In this document: piece after piece, positions 32,113-43,580 of the stretch
Numbering within the stretch: position 1 is the stretch's first letter
How the letters are laid out: every line of letters starts with the position of its first letter
NCBI GenBank assembly: GCA_963969495.1
Contig: OZ018329.1
Coordinates: forward strand, 151,092,502-151,156,501
Source of the DNA: Ceratothoa steindachneri
Taxonomy: Eukaryota; Arthropoda; Malacostraca; Isopoda; Cymothoidae
Reading direction: 5' to 3'
Length of the DNA stretch: 64,000 nucleotides
Position numbers and translations under genes: made by a program
Notes under the pieces: model-generated
Database searches by the model: none
What the model was told of the DNA's origin: nothing
The model's input: only the letters and a program-made list of their open reading frames with translations

Positions 32113-33106
32113 TGTAGCGGCGGGATCGCGATTCCCTGGCCAAAGATTCCCGCCGCCCTGACAAGGTCCGCTCGGTGGTTCAAGAAGAGGGTATTGAGGA
32201 GAGAGAGTATTTTCTAAATTTAATTTACACACAAAAAAGAAATTAACCACAACCCCAAAAAACAAAAATGTAAATTACCCAATTTCCAAAATATTATCTA
32301 TCTTAAACCACAACCAAAGATATTTATATATATATAGATATATAGTGGGCCTTACAACTATACCCTGGCCACACACACGCAAATAGGAAATGTTTAGGGC
32401 TTCACAAACAGATTGCCCAGTGCCACCATGTGAGTCTGTTCTACTTTCTTCAGCTCTGGGAGCACTATTACCGGTATGGGAGGGGGAGGGGGAGGAAAAG
32501 GGAGGCGGGCCCGCTTTCTTGAGGGAAGAGAGGTTCCCTTTTCTTAAGGGACTGCAAGTTCACTTCAGCCAAGGCGAATGATTTGCACTCAAGGATGAGG
32601 AAGTGGTGGCTCTAGTCAGAGCGGAAAGTGCGAGGGCTCAGGCCCCAATCAATGCGTCCCTTTTCTGCCACACGAGTCAAGATTCGCTTCAGCCGTATCC
32701 AAAAGCCAGATGTCGGCGACAATCGGTACCACGGAACTGGAAAAGAGAAGGCACATTCAGTCACCTATTCACTGCCACACTCAAACATCTTTACTCCTAA
32801 CTCATTCAACCATATCCACTCTCACACAATCTTCACTCACCTATCCTCCGTCCAGGCGGTTCTTCCTTCTTCAGTCACAACTAATGACTTCCAAACTTTT
32901 ACCTATACTTTCTAACTAAAAATATATGCTGAAAGAATCCGCCTAAAAAGAAAACAGGAGATGAATGGGGGAGCACGATAGAGATCCATCGAGTCCCCCC
33001 ACACAAAGTAAAGACGGTGATCACACGATCCACACCCACACACATTCTGCAAAAGAAGAAAGAGATTAGACATAGGGGAGGGGAGGCGGACAACCAAACT
33101 ACTACA
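32113..33106 (-). repeat. 5' LTR
   Basis: 994 bp with the same ends and same length as 24,191-25,184. It should hold the element's promoter on the minus strand; exact U3/R/U5 borders cannot be set by eye. Confidence 0.92.
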
Positions 33107-33356
33107 ACATCCCAGGACCAAGTCCTTAGCCTGGCGAAATGAGACGATCCGTAGCCTGAATGGTCAGGATTTCCGTCTCCATTAGATACGCACCACATTG
33201 CTTCGAAGAAGCTCTCCGCAATTGACACACTTGGTTTTACATGATAGGGACTTATGGTGTGTGGCCTTGGAGCAACTTACATAAACTTTGGGTAAACCCA
33301 ACTTTGCACATATACAGGAGCGTTTTGTATGGCCATGGCCGAAGCGGTAGCAATAG
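33107..33356 (-). mobile_element. Old I-like element X, middle segment (ORF1 zinc-knuckle region)
   Basis: The sequence continues from 24,190 once the LTR element is removed. It reads minus-strand ORF1 with YRFGHGHTKRSC and CVNCGELL blocks, homologous to 6,930-7,180. The I-like copy Y interrupts it at 33,357. The ATAG at 33,353-33,356 is repeated at 36,911-36,914. Confidence 0.8.
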
Positions 33357-33390
33357 GTTTTTTTTTTTTTTTTTTTTAAAGAGCTCATCT

Positions 33391-33419
33391 GGCGACTGCC
33401 TACTTGGGCATTAGTCGCC
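33391..33419 (-). other. 3'-terminal hairpin of the I-like family (element Y)
   Basis: A 7-bp stem (ggcgact / agtcgcc) with a 15-nt loop, 13 bp from the poly(A) tail. Homologous stems occur at 42,030-42,058 (ggcaact / agttgcc) and, with one mismatch, at 60,943-60,971. It may be the 3' recognition structure for target-primed reverse transcription; the role is inferred. Confidence 0.55.
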
Positions 33420-33618
33420 GTATTAAAACTGGCCTAGTTCTAGGCTACTTTAAAATAAAATTAAAGAGAGAGAAAAAAAAAACAACTCCCCAAAAGGGAG
33501 AAAGGAAGCAAGCTGGTGCGTCGGGGAGAGGTCCCCCATGCGCAGGAGCGTGCAACTAAAGGAAAAAAACAAACAAAAAACAAATGCAAAAAAAAACAAA
33601 AAAACAAACAAACCTTGC

Positions 33619-36600
33619 TTAAATAATAGGGAGAAGGCCGGCCTCCCCCAAGAAGTCAACAAGTCCACAAGTCAATGTGCACGAATCTGTCCCGAGCACA
33701 AGGGACAGGCGGTAGCGACCCCGCCCATCCCGGTACTGAGACAGGTATCGTGCGCGAAGATCACCCAGACTGGGACATTCGACAAGAATGTGCCCAACAG
33801 TCTGGGGGACGACGCAGTCGTTGCAATAGGGCGCAGGCGAGCGCTCCATCAGATAGCGATGCGTCACACGAGTGTGTCCGATTCGGAGACGACAAAAAGC
33901 AACCTGAAGCCGCCGCGGCATTGGGGGATAGGTCCATGGGAACAGTCGCGGCGCAATGGCACGCAACTTTAAGTTCCCTTCGACCGTCTCCCATCTTCTT
34001 TGCCAAGCAGTCCGAAGAGCTGCCCGTATTCCTGCCATGTAGTCGGTGTGAGGAAGAGCGAAATGCTGGTCCGGTCGCAGAGTCCTCGCGGACTCTTTGG
34101 CGCCCTCATCGGCGCGCTCATTCCCCGCAATTCCTACATGTCCAGGAACCCAGCAGAAGATAATTTCGACATCTGCCCGGCTCGCCAAAACCGTGGCGTC
34201 ACGGATATCGCGAACCAGGGGATGCGGAGATTCCAATGCCCCGAGAGCACTCAGGGCGCTTTGTGAGTCGCTATAGATCACAATCCGGTCTCCGTACCGG
34301 GCACGTCGCGTAATCTCCCGTACCGAGTGGTGTATTGCCACCAGCTCGGCCGTGAAGACAGACGCAGCGCCTGGTAGAGCCCCGCTGACTTCAAACAGAG
34401 GGGATACGGCGTGGAAGCCGACCCCCTCTTGGGACTTGGAGCCATCCGTATACACTGGCACGGTACCAGCGTGACACGATGTGTGCTCCAAAAAGGTCGA
34501 ACGCAATACTCCCGGCGCAGTACAAGCTTTGGGAGCAGAGGCGTGGCGACAAATAGCCAAATGTGGTACCCTCTAGGGTGGCGTCCTGGGCAGAACCAGG
34601 GGCGCCACCGGCCCGAGAGCTATATCTACCTCTCGAAGGAGTTTCCTGGCCCTAAACCCAAAGGGCTTAGGGTATGACTGGCGTCTCTCGGCGGCATAGG
34701 CACCATCGAGATCAGCTGCGGATGCAGTGAGAGCTGTTGGCGACTGAGGGAGGCGCCGGGCTCGCGCGTACAGGCGAGTGATGCACTGCACGCGGCGCAG
34801 AGCGAGTGGCATCTCCCCAGCATCGACCAACAGGCTCTCAATGGGGGAAGTGCGGAAGGCACCGGTCGCAAGGCGAAGGCCGGTGTGGTGGATCGAATCC
34901 ACCTTCCGCAATAAACGCTCGGCTGCGGATGCATAAAACTCGCATCCGTAGTCGAGCTTCGAGCGAACAAAGGATCGATAAAAAAGTAAGGCGGTAGTCC
35001 TATCAGCGCCCCAAGCGCTGAACGTCACGGAACGGAGAATGTCCATGGCGCGGGTACAAGAGACCCTAAGGCTGCGAATATGAGCCTCCCAGGTGAGGCG
35101 TCGGTCGAATACAAGACCAAGGAAACGGTGCGACTCAACCACATCCAGGCGCACCCCATTAAGAAACAAATCTGGGTCGGGGTGAAGCCGTGGATGGCGG
35201 CAGAAGTGCACCACCTTAGTCTTGGCCAAAGAAAACCGAAACCTGTGCGCTTCGGCATAGCGAGAGACGCGGTTCAATGCCTGTTGGAGTCGACGCTCCA
35301 GAGTTGGCATCTGGGCCGCGCCAAAAGAGATCGAAAGGTCGTCCACGTAGAGCGTAGCGAGAACATCTTCCGGCAGCACCGAGGTGATGCCGTTGATGCT
35401 CAGGGCAAAGAGTGTGACACTGAGGACACTTCCCTGCGGGACATCCTCTTCCTGCTCCTTTGGGCCGGAGAGGGCTCCCCCCACCCGTACGCGGAATCGA
35501 CGATCTCGCAAAAATTCAGATATAAACATTGGGAGGCGTCCCCTCGCCCCCATCGTGTGGAGAGTCTCCATGATACCGTATCGCCATGCGGTATCATAGG
35601 CCTTCTCCAGATCAAAAAACACCGTGGCGTAGTGCTGTCTACGAAGGAAAGCCTCGCAGACGGCATTTTCCAGTCGGAGCAGAGCATCCGACGTGGAGTG
35701 GAACTTACGGAAGCCGCACTGTGCAGAAGACAGATGGCTTCCGCTGTCCAGGAAATAGGCTAATCTAACATTTACCAATTTCTCCATCAACTTGCACACG
35801 CAAGAGGTTAGAGAGATTAGGCGGAAACCGGTCGGAGTAGAGTGTTCTCTCCCCGGCTTGCGAAAGGCGAGCACAGTAGCGATTCGCCAGGAGTCTGGGA
35901 GAAGACCCTCCACCCAGATCCTGTTGAACAAATCTAACAGAAAGGCCATGCCTCGCTCACCCAGGTGTCGAAGCATGGCGTACGGGACATCGTCCGGACC
36001 ATGGGCGGTGTCCGCGCACGAAGCGAGAGCGGAACGCAACTCACTCACAGTAAACTTGTCGTTGAAGGGTTCTCCGCCTCTGGAGGTAAAGTCCAGCCGG
36101 CGGCCTTCCGCGACATCACGACGTGCATTGAATGCTGGCGGAGCAGCATCACGGCTAGAGAATGCGGAAAAAGCGGTCGCTAAGGATTCCGCCACGGACG
36201 CGGGGTCCGAGATTGCGGTCCCATTCTCCTGGAGAACGGGAGGGGGGTCCTGCGAGAACTTGCCCCGAATCCTTTTGACTCGCTTCCACACCTCAGCTAA
36301 AGGGGTCTTCCCGTTAAGTGAAGACACGTATGCCCGCCAAGAAGAGCGGCGGGCGTGCTTCGAAATATACCGGAACCTAGCCCTAGCCCGACGAAATTCA
36401 GCGACAGTGAAATCGTTCGGGCGGCGCTTATAGCGCATGTAGGCATAACGCTTCTGTTTGAGGGCCGTCTCACACTCGGCCGAACACCATGGGAGTGGTC
36501 GGCGTGCAAAACGGCCAGACGTCCTAGGAATAGTAGTCAGGCCTACGGCGATGAGGTTGCCGGAGAAGAACTCAACGGCCTCATCTACCGACCTAAACTC

Positions 36601-36910
36601 CTCGACTGAGATAGAGAATTCAGTCATTTCCTGAAATGCAGGCCACCGCACCCGCGCCAAGCACCACCGAGGTGGTCTCTCAGGCGGCAGTTGCCCTGAA
36701 AATGATATTTGAATGGGAAAGTGATCACTACCATGGAGGTCATCGACCACCCCCCAATCAAAATCAGGCTGTGCATCCGAAGAGCACAAAGATAGGTCAA
36801 GGCAAGAAAATGAAGCGGTTCTCGGACAGTGATGCGTAAACTCATCCACGTTTAGGACACCCATCTCAAGCTCTTCGATCAGATCGGCAAGGACTTGTCC
36901 CCTGGGATTT
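33619..36910 (-). pseudogene. ORF2 of element Y: EN (partial), RT, RNase H; one in-frame stop
   Basis: On the minus strand one frame runs from the truncation point to 33,619 with a single TAG at 34,573-34,575. The aligned copy Z has TGG (Trp) there. The endonuclease C-terminal part includes GSDHFPIQI. RT motifs are FFDLEKAYDTAW, PQGSVLSVTLFALSING and the catalytic LYVDDLSI. RNase H includes YTDGSKS, AELVAI, YSDSQSAL and GHVGIAGNERADEGAKE, then a C-terminal Cys/His block (YCNDCVVPQTVGHILVECPSL). EN-RT-RNase H order supports the I superfamily. The upstream part of the open frame above 36,910 belongs to element X, so the first residues of that frame are chimeric. Confidence 0.88.
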
Positions 36911-38085
36911 ATAGTAGCACCTCCGCGGTAGTGGCATAAATGCACTCAAGCGGCAGCGATTCCAACCGGCACGCACCGACTCAGGCAGCCTGTCACAGTC
37001 GAACGTGATGAAGAGTATAGGGTTGGATCTTGAGGTACCTCCTTGTTTTCTCATCACACATTCGACCTTGACTCCATGGTCGGCCAGGTCAAAGGTGATG
37101 TCATTTATGGAGTAGACCACGAGTTCCCTCGCATAAACAATTCCTTTCACGAAGTTCATGGTAGAGTGCGGCATCACACTAACCGGCGTGCCATCAAGTG
37201 TCTGAAGGGCACTAATCATGGCCGCTTCGGAGAGATCTGATGATTTCGCAGGAAGGCTCCCGTCTGAAAAACGAGACATCTTCGGCTCTCTACCAATCAA
37301 TCTATCTAATGCTTTCCTCCGATGGATGATGTTGCATTTGGCCAACACGCTGCCATTATTGGAACGAATAACCAGAAAGCATTTGAAGCCAGCTGGCTCG
37401 AAAACGCTAGGTAGTCTCTCAAAGAGGGGCCTCAACGCAACGTACTTGCGACTTTAGTCTTGGTATGGGACCTCCTGGGGGTGCCTCAGGCTTGGACGTG
37501 CCGATCTTGGCCTGGTTACTTGCTGAAACGACAGTGGGCCCATCCATCCCCGGATCTCCCATGGAGTGCGGGGAACCTTTAGTCCTCTTCTTGGTTCTTT
37601 TCTTTTTGGTGAGAGGATGGTGGGAAAAGAAATTGGGATGGACTGGCATCAACAATATCATTTTCCGAGATGGAGGTCTTAGCTGTCAGAGGGGCACCAG
37701 CTAGGGGAGGATGTCCCTCCCTAACTGCTGACTCCTTGGGGGCCCAAGCCGTCTGAGAAGCTTGCATATGGGCGGACTCAGGTTCAAGTTTGCCAGTGAA
37801 CCCAAGTTCGACCCCTTGGAAGATCCTGCCATCTGAGGGGGGGCCCCGTGTGGCCATCCGCCCCCAAGACATCACAGATCAAATTTATGTATCTTCCATC
37901 GCAATTAATTCTCTGCCAGGCAAACCAGCTTCCCTTGGGAAAGAGAGGAAGGCAGTCACATGACTACCTACGATGTCAAGATGCATGATTACAGGACTGC
38001 TGAGGGTACGGCCGATGCATCCTGCTTTATCTTATCACACCGATTGAGGAGTGGAGGAGGCTCCTACTACTCTATTTGATTCTTG
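36911..38085 (-). mobile_element. Old I-like element X, upper segment (ORF1, 5' part)
   Basis: The minus strand encodes ORF1 homologous to units A-C. Markers are RCYY at 36,918, the MNFVKGIVYARELVVYSINDITF region near 37,120, and FKCFLVIRSNNGSVLAKCN near 37,350, in a 189-codon frame (36,866-37,435). A decayed N-terminal half follows to about 38,085. The leader hairpin and monomers are not recognisable. Confidence 0.75.
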
Positions 38086-38089
38086 ATTG

Positions 38090-39090
38090 TGGCATGTGAA
38101 GAGATGATGATTAAGGACAGAGGCTGTCATTCGGTTTTGTATAAGTCATAGTTATCATGTGTTTATGCATTGTTGTAGTGTTGTGTTTGTTGATTTTGAG
38201 ATGTGCAGTTATCAAAATGTTGTCTGTATATATGTTCGCTTGGATGAACAGGAATTGTGGTTGTGGAATGTTATGATTGAATAAGTAAAAAGTATCTACA
38301 AGAGAATGGCACCCTAAGGAATGCCATCGTGGAGAGGTAGCATGCGCGATTTGTCAATGTATAAGTTGTTCTTGTCTGGTGAAGATGAAGTTTGTGAGAC
38401 ATTTTTTTGTTTTAGTGAGGATGGTGTTTAGGATTTTATGTGCAAGATTACGTTTGGGTTCGAAGGCTTTGTTTATGTCGAGTGCTGCAAGGATTGTGTG
38501 CGAGGGGGAGGATGCTCATTGAAACCATCTAAGATATGTTGTGTGAGATTGGTTATGAGAGTTGCGATTCGAGTGGTCTTTTCTGAACAGAACTGTGTTG
38601 TGTTTGTTAGATAACTATGTGTGGACATATTCTTTTGTGTGTTAGTTTTTCAAAGATTTGAGATAATGTACACAGTAGTAAGATGGGTTAATATGATTGG
38701 TAGTGTTGGCGGCTTGCTTGGTTTGAGTATTGGTAGATGTGCGTTGTTTTCTTAATTGAAGGAATAGTATTGTTGAGACAGGAGTGGGGCAAAATTGTCT
38801 ATGATGGCTGAGATTACCATTTCTTAAATATTTTAGGTGGATGTTTAATATACTATCAAGAAATTCTTTTCATTTGATGGCTAACTAAACATTTTTAAGG
38901 GTGAATGGAGGAATTTGGTCTTGACTTATGTGCATATCTTTTTGTTTCTCTATATATGGTTAAGAAGCTGGTGTTTGAGTGGTTTCATAAGTATGTTGCA
39001 GCATTGTTTTGGTGAGGCTATTTTATTGTTGTGAGTAAATCAGTAATTTGTGCGTAGGAGCAAGGGTTAAGTGTGATGTTATGTATCAGG
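38090..39090 (-). mobile_element. Decayed jockey/CR1-like element, second copy
   Basis: T/G-rich plus-strand sequence homologous to 13.5-14.6 kb; for example gctcattgaaaccatctaaga near 38,513 matches gttcattgaatccatctagag near 14,020, and both lead into tgtgttgtgtttg. No open frame survives. The mariner at 39,093 lies directly beside it. Confidence 0.55.
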
Positions 39091-39092
39091 TA

Positions 39093-40469
39093 GTCTAGAA
39101 AGTAATGAAATTTTTTTAAGGTGCAAAGTTTAAAATAAACAAAGAGGTAAATAATAAATTTATTTTTAGTCAAAGTAGGTATCATGTGATTGAATGTACT
39201 TTTGAGTATGTATTACATGTTTTAAGTCAAGAGGGTAATGTCATTTTTTTTCACATTGTCATATATATGACAAATCTACCAACTAAACAAAGTTGTAGTA
39301 AGGTTTAATGTAAATTTTTTCCGAGTACATAAGTTAAATAGGAACTTTTTGTGTTGAACAAATCTGCTTATTTTTAATTTAGTGTCCCTTAAAACAACAT
39401 GAATAAAAGACTTTCACATAATTTATCTTTACGAATTTAAACTAGGAAAAAATCCACTGAAACTGAACTAAACATCAATGGAGCATTTGACCAAGGATTG
39501 GTTCCAGTAGTACAGTACAACGTTGGTTTCAGAGGTTTTGAGGAGGAGATGAGAGTCTTACAGATATTCAATGCCCAAGGAGAAAGTGATCCTTTGAAGA
39601 TGACACACTAAGGGATGCAGTCCAGGCAGAGACTCGTACATCAGCACATAACCTTGCTGGAATGATGAGAGCAAGCAAATCATGCATTTCCACTCATGAT
39701 AGGAAAAAGAAAAAGGATGGATAAGTTTGTGTACCATATGAACTGACAGGTAACCACAAAAGTGGCAGTACCAGATTTGTTCAACATTGTTGCTAAGAAA
39801 CTGGAATGATCCTTTTCTTGAATGGATAGTTACTTGTGGGGAAAAAAGGATTCTTTACAACACAAAAAGGTCTGCACAGTGGCTTGACTACCAAGAGCAA
39901 CCAAAACATATCCCAAAGCCCGCATTCTATCAAAAAAGTGCATAGTGACAGTATGGTAGACTGCATCTGGGATTATCCACTATCACTTCCTGAACCAAGG
40001 AGAAATAATCACAGCACGGTTTTACCATCAGGAATTAGAGGTAATAAAATTTGCGCAAAAAAACAGCCAGCTTTACTCAATTGCTAAGGTCTTATTCTTC
40101 TTCAAAACAATGCTCATCCATATGTGGCAAAGGTGATGCCTCAGAAATTAAACGAATCAGGAAGTGAAGTCCTGCTTCATCCACCTAAGTCTTCAGACAT
40201 CACTTCTACAGATTTTCCTATTTTTAAACATCTGGAAGCCTTTGTAAAGAATAAATAGTTTTAGACCAAAGCAGATGCAGAAGCAGCTTTTTAAACCTTT
40301 CTTGACTCAGGGCATGAAAAATTCTAGAGTAGAGGCATAAATGGCATTGAAATACATTGGCAAAAATGCATTCAATGACATTGAACCTACTTTGATTAAA
40401 AATCAATTTATTATTTACCAGTTTGTTTATTTTAAAACTTGCACCTTAAAAAGCCATTACTTTATAGAC
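39093..40469 (+). mobile_element. Decayed mariner transposon, 1377 bp
   Basis: Imperfect TIRs of about 50 bp are flanked by TA at 39,091-39,092 and 40,470-40,471. The left end reads gtctagaaagtaatg and then ttttttaaggtgcaaag. The right end is the inverse with a few differences. The plus strand encodes a ruined transposase: a GKKRILYN block with QWLDYQEQPKHIPKPAFYQK follows the mariner pattern (W-YDN--R--QWL, then P-P-P--H-KK). Many stops and shifts are present, so it is inactive. Confidence 0.8.
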
Positions 40470-40847
40470 TATCTAATATTTTCTATAGGGTTCTTCAGAA
40501 TTGCAATAAGGTTTTGTGATTTATGGTGCTTGTACATTTGTTCCAGTTTTCCATTTGTTGGGATACTTTTTGTGTAGGTGCTGTTTTCTTTCAGCCATGA
40601 GGGATGTATGTTTTTCTAGTGCAATGCTGTCTGTACTCATTCTTCCATTACAGAGATCAAAATTACACTGCTTACTGCAAATGAGGATATACCGCAAATT
40701 CATAGCTATAATGTGGTCTACCAATTTTTTAAATACTTCCGTGAATAAATCATTTAGGTATCTTTTATTGGACCCATTATATCTTATTAATCTTTTCTTT
40801 TGACTATTCATTAGTTTACTTTTTAAAAATAAAATTTTCTTACTTAC

Positions 40848-40977
40848 TTGAGCGAATGCAGCATAAATACCAAGCCCCAAGGTGAATATTATGAATAAAA
40901 ATGGGTAGGAAAGAATTAGAATTGGTGGGAGAGTTACTTTCAAAAGGCACCTGGCTTCAGTTGCTCGGGTGAGGAAA
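40848..40977 (-). CDS. TMEM169: TMEM169-like, second transmembrane exon
   Basis: 130 nt. Acceptor: CTTTTATTTTCAG (AG at 40,978-40,979). Donor: CAA then GTAAGTAAG (GT at 40,846-40,847). One base completes the codon split with the previous exon, and the exon ends in phase 0. It encodes a charged connector and then a hydrophobic helix ([20 protein letters not shown]) ending GIYAAFAQ. This corresponds to the second membrane segment of TMEM169, where the human protein has a LGLYAA-type end. Confidence 0.88.
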
Positions 40978-41164
40978 CTGAAAATAAAAGAGAAAATATA
41001 AACATTATAACATATTTTGGCATTAACTGATTCCTCACACTAAACCATGGCGTTTTAACTTATCCTACCACTTCACCCCAGAATATTAAAAAAAATACAC
41101 TAAATTTAACAGCATTCAAAATAAAATTAGACACAAAATACAATGTATAAATGTGGCTTATTTT

Positions 41165-41447
41165 CAGTGGTGGGCACTGTCAGTACCGATGATGGAAGGT
41201 CTGTCAGTCCATCACTGACGGACTCCCGTTTTGCTGGCGGACTGACGACTGACGGAAACTTTGAAACACTTACGGAATGAGCGCCGCCGGAAGCGATTTT
41301 CGGCCATCACCCGAACCGTCACTAACCCGAAAAGCAAAGATGATCTTCAGCAAATAATGTTTCTGTCAGTCATCAGCGAAATGGGAGTCCGTCATTGACG
41401 GACTGACGGACCTTCCATCATCGGTACTGACGGAGTGCCCACTACTG
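41165..41447. mobile_element. Palindromic hAT-like MITE, 283 bp
   Basis: The ends CAGTGGTGGGCACT and (inverse) CAGTAGTGGGCACT extend into long inverted repeats rich in gtcagt/actgac and gatggaagg, so most of the element can fold on itself. An exact 8-bp duplication CTTATTTT flanks it (41,157-41,164 and 41,448-41,455). No coding capacity. Confidence 0.85.
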
Positions 41448-41994
41448 CTTATTTTTGGTTATTTTTAACACCTTAAACCACATCCCCCTTCATTAACCCC
41501 GATTTTTCTTCCTCGACCTGGGCTACAGCTTAAGTGAGTGGAAATACCTTATTGGATGAAGTCCTGACTCGGGTCAACATCCCAGCTGCTGCCATATGCT
41601 ATTGATACCTATGGTTTGGATCCTGCATTAATCAATAGGTCTCTACTGAGAAATAAAGGCATCTTAAATAGGTTCAAATTCGAGGTAAACCCGTACCAAT
41701 TCATTCTTCTTATGCTTACAATTTCTTTTCTCTCACTTGGAATAAACTATGTTAAGGATCCACACATTTCAAATTGAGATTTACGATTAAACAAGGCCAA
41801 AGCCTCACCAATTGGAAAGTGCTTTTCATTTTTTTTTTAGATTTTAACAAGTTGACCACAATTATGGCCATATATGGTGCACAGGTAGTCTCAAATAATT
41901 TATCCTTCCAGTTTTTTATATCACTCTAAGTATTAACACATTAGGGCACTGTCCATAACATATAATACTTGCATAACTTACTCTTAGCTCTTTG

Positions 41995-42370
41995 GAAGCC
42001 TTCACAATCAACGTGTTAAAAGACCATCTGGCAACTGCCTACTAAGGAAAAAGTTGCCATAATTCATGCAAAGCCTAATACTAAGCTAAATTAAAAAAAA
42101 ATAAGGAAAAAAAAGGTAAAAGGCTAAAAGACAAGCTAAAATAAAACAACAAAAACAAGATAAGTAAAAAAGCAGCAAGAAGGAAGCACGTTCCGGTGTA
42201 GGGAAGGGGGGGCACTCGCCTCGCCTGGGAGCAGGAACATGCGACCTCTAACAAAAGTCAAATAAAGTGAAGGAGGCCAGCCTCCTCCAAAAAGTCATGC
42301 AGCCTGTAAGTTTGTATACATGAACCTGTCTCTACTAAGGACAACTGCTTTCCAGGTGAGCGAAGTCAAG
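41995..42370 (-). mobile_element. I-like 3' UTR remnant with intact 3' hairpin
   Basis: atctggcaactgcctac near 42,026 and aggcaggctggcctcc-like text near 42,270-42,295 match the 3' UTR and end of RNase H in copy Y (33,385-33,680). The stem ggcaact/agttgcc (42,030-42,058) is fully paired. Confidence 0.6.
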
Positions 42371-42959
42371 CCACAGTGTGAATGGTTATTAACTCGACAG
42401 AGTTTTGATTTTGGTCAAATGTTCAGTGGAACAGAAATGCTGTAGCAACAGAGTTTGGATGCCATGTCAAACTGTAGGTCTCCACTAAGACACGGCTTCC
42501 TGATTCACACTGAGGCCTTTCACTAATTCATGAAAAAGTCATGAAACAACTGGATAGATATAATTTAATTAATCAACCTGAGTTTTGAAGGAATTTGGGG
42601 CAAAGGTCAATTGGTAGATTAGGCTTTCCATAACACAATTTATGTTTTCCTTCATAAAAAAAACTGTTGAAAAAATCTAAGCAGATGGAATGAGTTAGTA
42701 AACTTTTAAATTATAGCGGAGAAGCTTCAGAATTTGCATTATGTTAACAGCGGCGCATGTACCTCAGGGAGCACAGGTTGGCCACCTGCTCGTTAAAATT
42801 TATCTAAATCTCTCTATTTTAATTTTAATTTTCCTACTGGCAGCCATCAGCAAGGGAAGAGCCACTGAAATTACAAAAAGGCCATCTTTAGGCCAGGTAA
42901 AAAATAAAAATATCCCCACAAATAAAAAAACAATGGCAACAACATACAACAAGACCAAA

Positions 42960-43580
42960 TAAAAATCTACAAAGCGCACAGGTGCTGGAAGGAAGCCACC
43001 TTCCTCAGAGGTGTGAGTGTGCAGCCACCAATTTAAATAAATATTATGGAGGAGTACCCCCTCCTCCCCAAAACTCATTCACACCATAGTAGTGTGCATG
43101 AGCCCCTTCCAAAGACCCAGGACAGGCAGCAATGACCTTGACTATCAAGTACTGGGACAGATACAAGCTCCTCGCAGACAAGGACATGCAATCGATGAGT
43201 CTTATTGTCTGGGGGACCAAGCAATCTTAACAGAAAGGTTGGAAGGGAGGGGGGGCATAATGTGGTGACGCAACATCCTGCAAATATATCCAACATGGAG
43301 ATGACAAAAGATGACCTGATACCATTGAGGCAATTAGGTAGATTCCAAAAGAAAAGTTGGGGAGCAATATCATGGCAATTCAAATTCAAATTCCTGTGCA
43401 ATGACTCCTATCTTCTTTTTATACAATGGAAGACTCTTGGTTAAAGCCTTGTAGTCAAAGTAGGGAAGACCAAAACCCTGGTTGTTTGTGCAGACAACCT
43501 GGTGGCTTCCTCAGTTTACTTATTTCCAACAACCCTATTATGTCCAGAAACCTAGGAAAAGAAAATCTCAATATGCCCCT
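42960..43580 (-). mobile_element. Decayed I-like fragment: 3' UTR and RNase H region
   Basis: Plus-strand text runs parallel to 33,520-34,150: gggacaggtatcg-like, atgtccaggaaccc-like (43,540) and the RNase H segment between. It is about 30 percent diverged by eye, with no long frame. It leads straight into the 37-bp minisatellite. Confidence 0.55.

Larger units (their letters stand above)
24191..33106 (-). mobile_element. Complete Ty3/Gypsy-type LTR retrotransposon, 8.9 kb
   Basis: Two 994-bp LTRs start TGTAGCGG and end CTACTACA on the plus strand. They flank a minus-strand gag and pol, with a PBS and PPT in the expected places and a 4-bp ACAT duplication. Domain order in pol puts integrase after RNase H, which is the Ty3/Gypsy (and retrovirus) order and not the Ty1/Copia order. 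No env frame fits: only 57 bp separate the pol stop from the 3' LTR. The LTRs have equal length and appear identical where compared, and both reading frames are intact, so insertion looks recent. It sits in a dead I-like copy inside a TMEM169-like intron, in the same orientation as that gene. Confidence 0.93.
33358..36910 (-). mobile_element. I-like non-LTR element Y, 5'-truncated, with poly(A) tail
   Basis: Poly(T) at 33,358-33,377 is the poly(A) tail of a minus-strand insertion. It is followed upstream by the 3' UTR (33,378-33,618), RNase H, RT and the second half of the endonuclease. The insertion starts at 36,910, inside the endonuclease at INPRGQ. An ATAG duplication flanks it. It is the best-preserved ORF2 of the family in the window. 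It inserted into ORF1 of the older element X. Confidence 0.88.

Noticed and set aside
40521..40847. Open reading beyond the donor of the TMEM169-like exon at 40,848
   Set aside because: The family's C-terminal block is found intact in the exon at 21,076-21,243 with matching phase, and the donor GTAAGTAAG is strong. Readthrough sequence has no family similarity.
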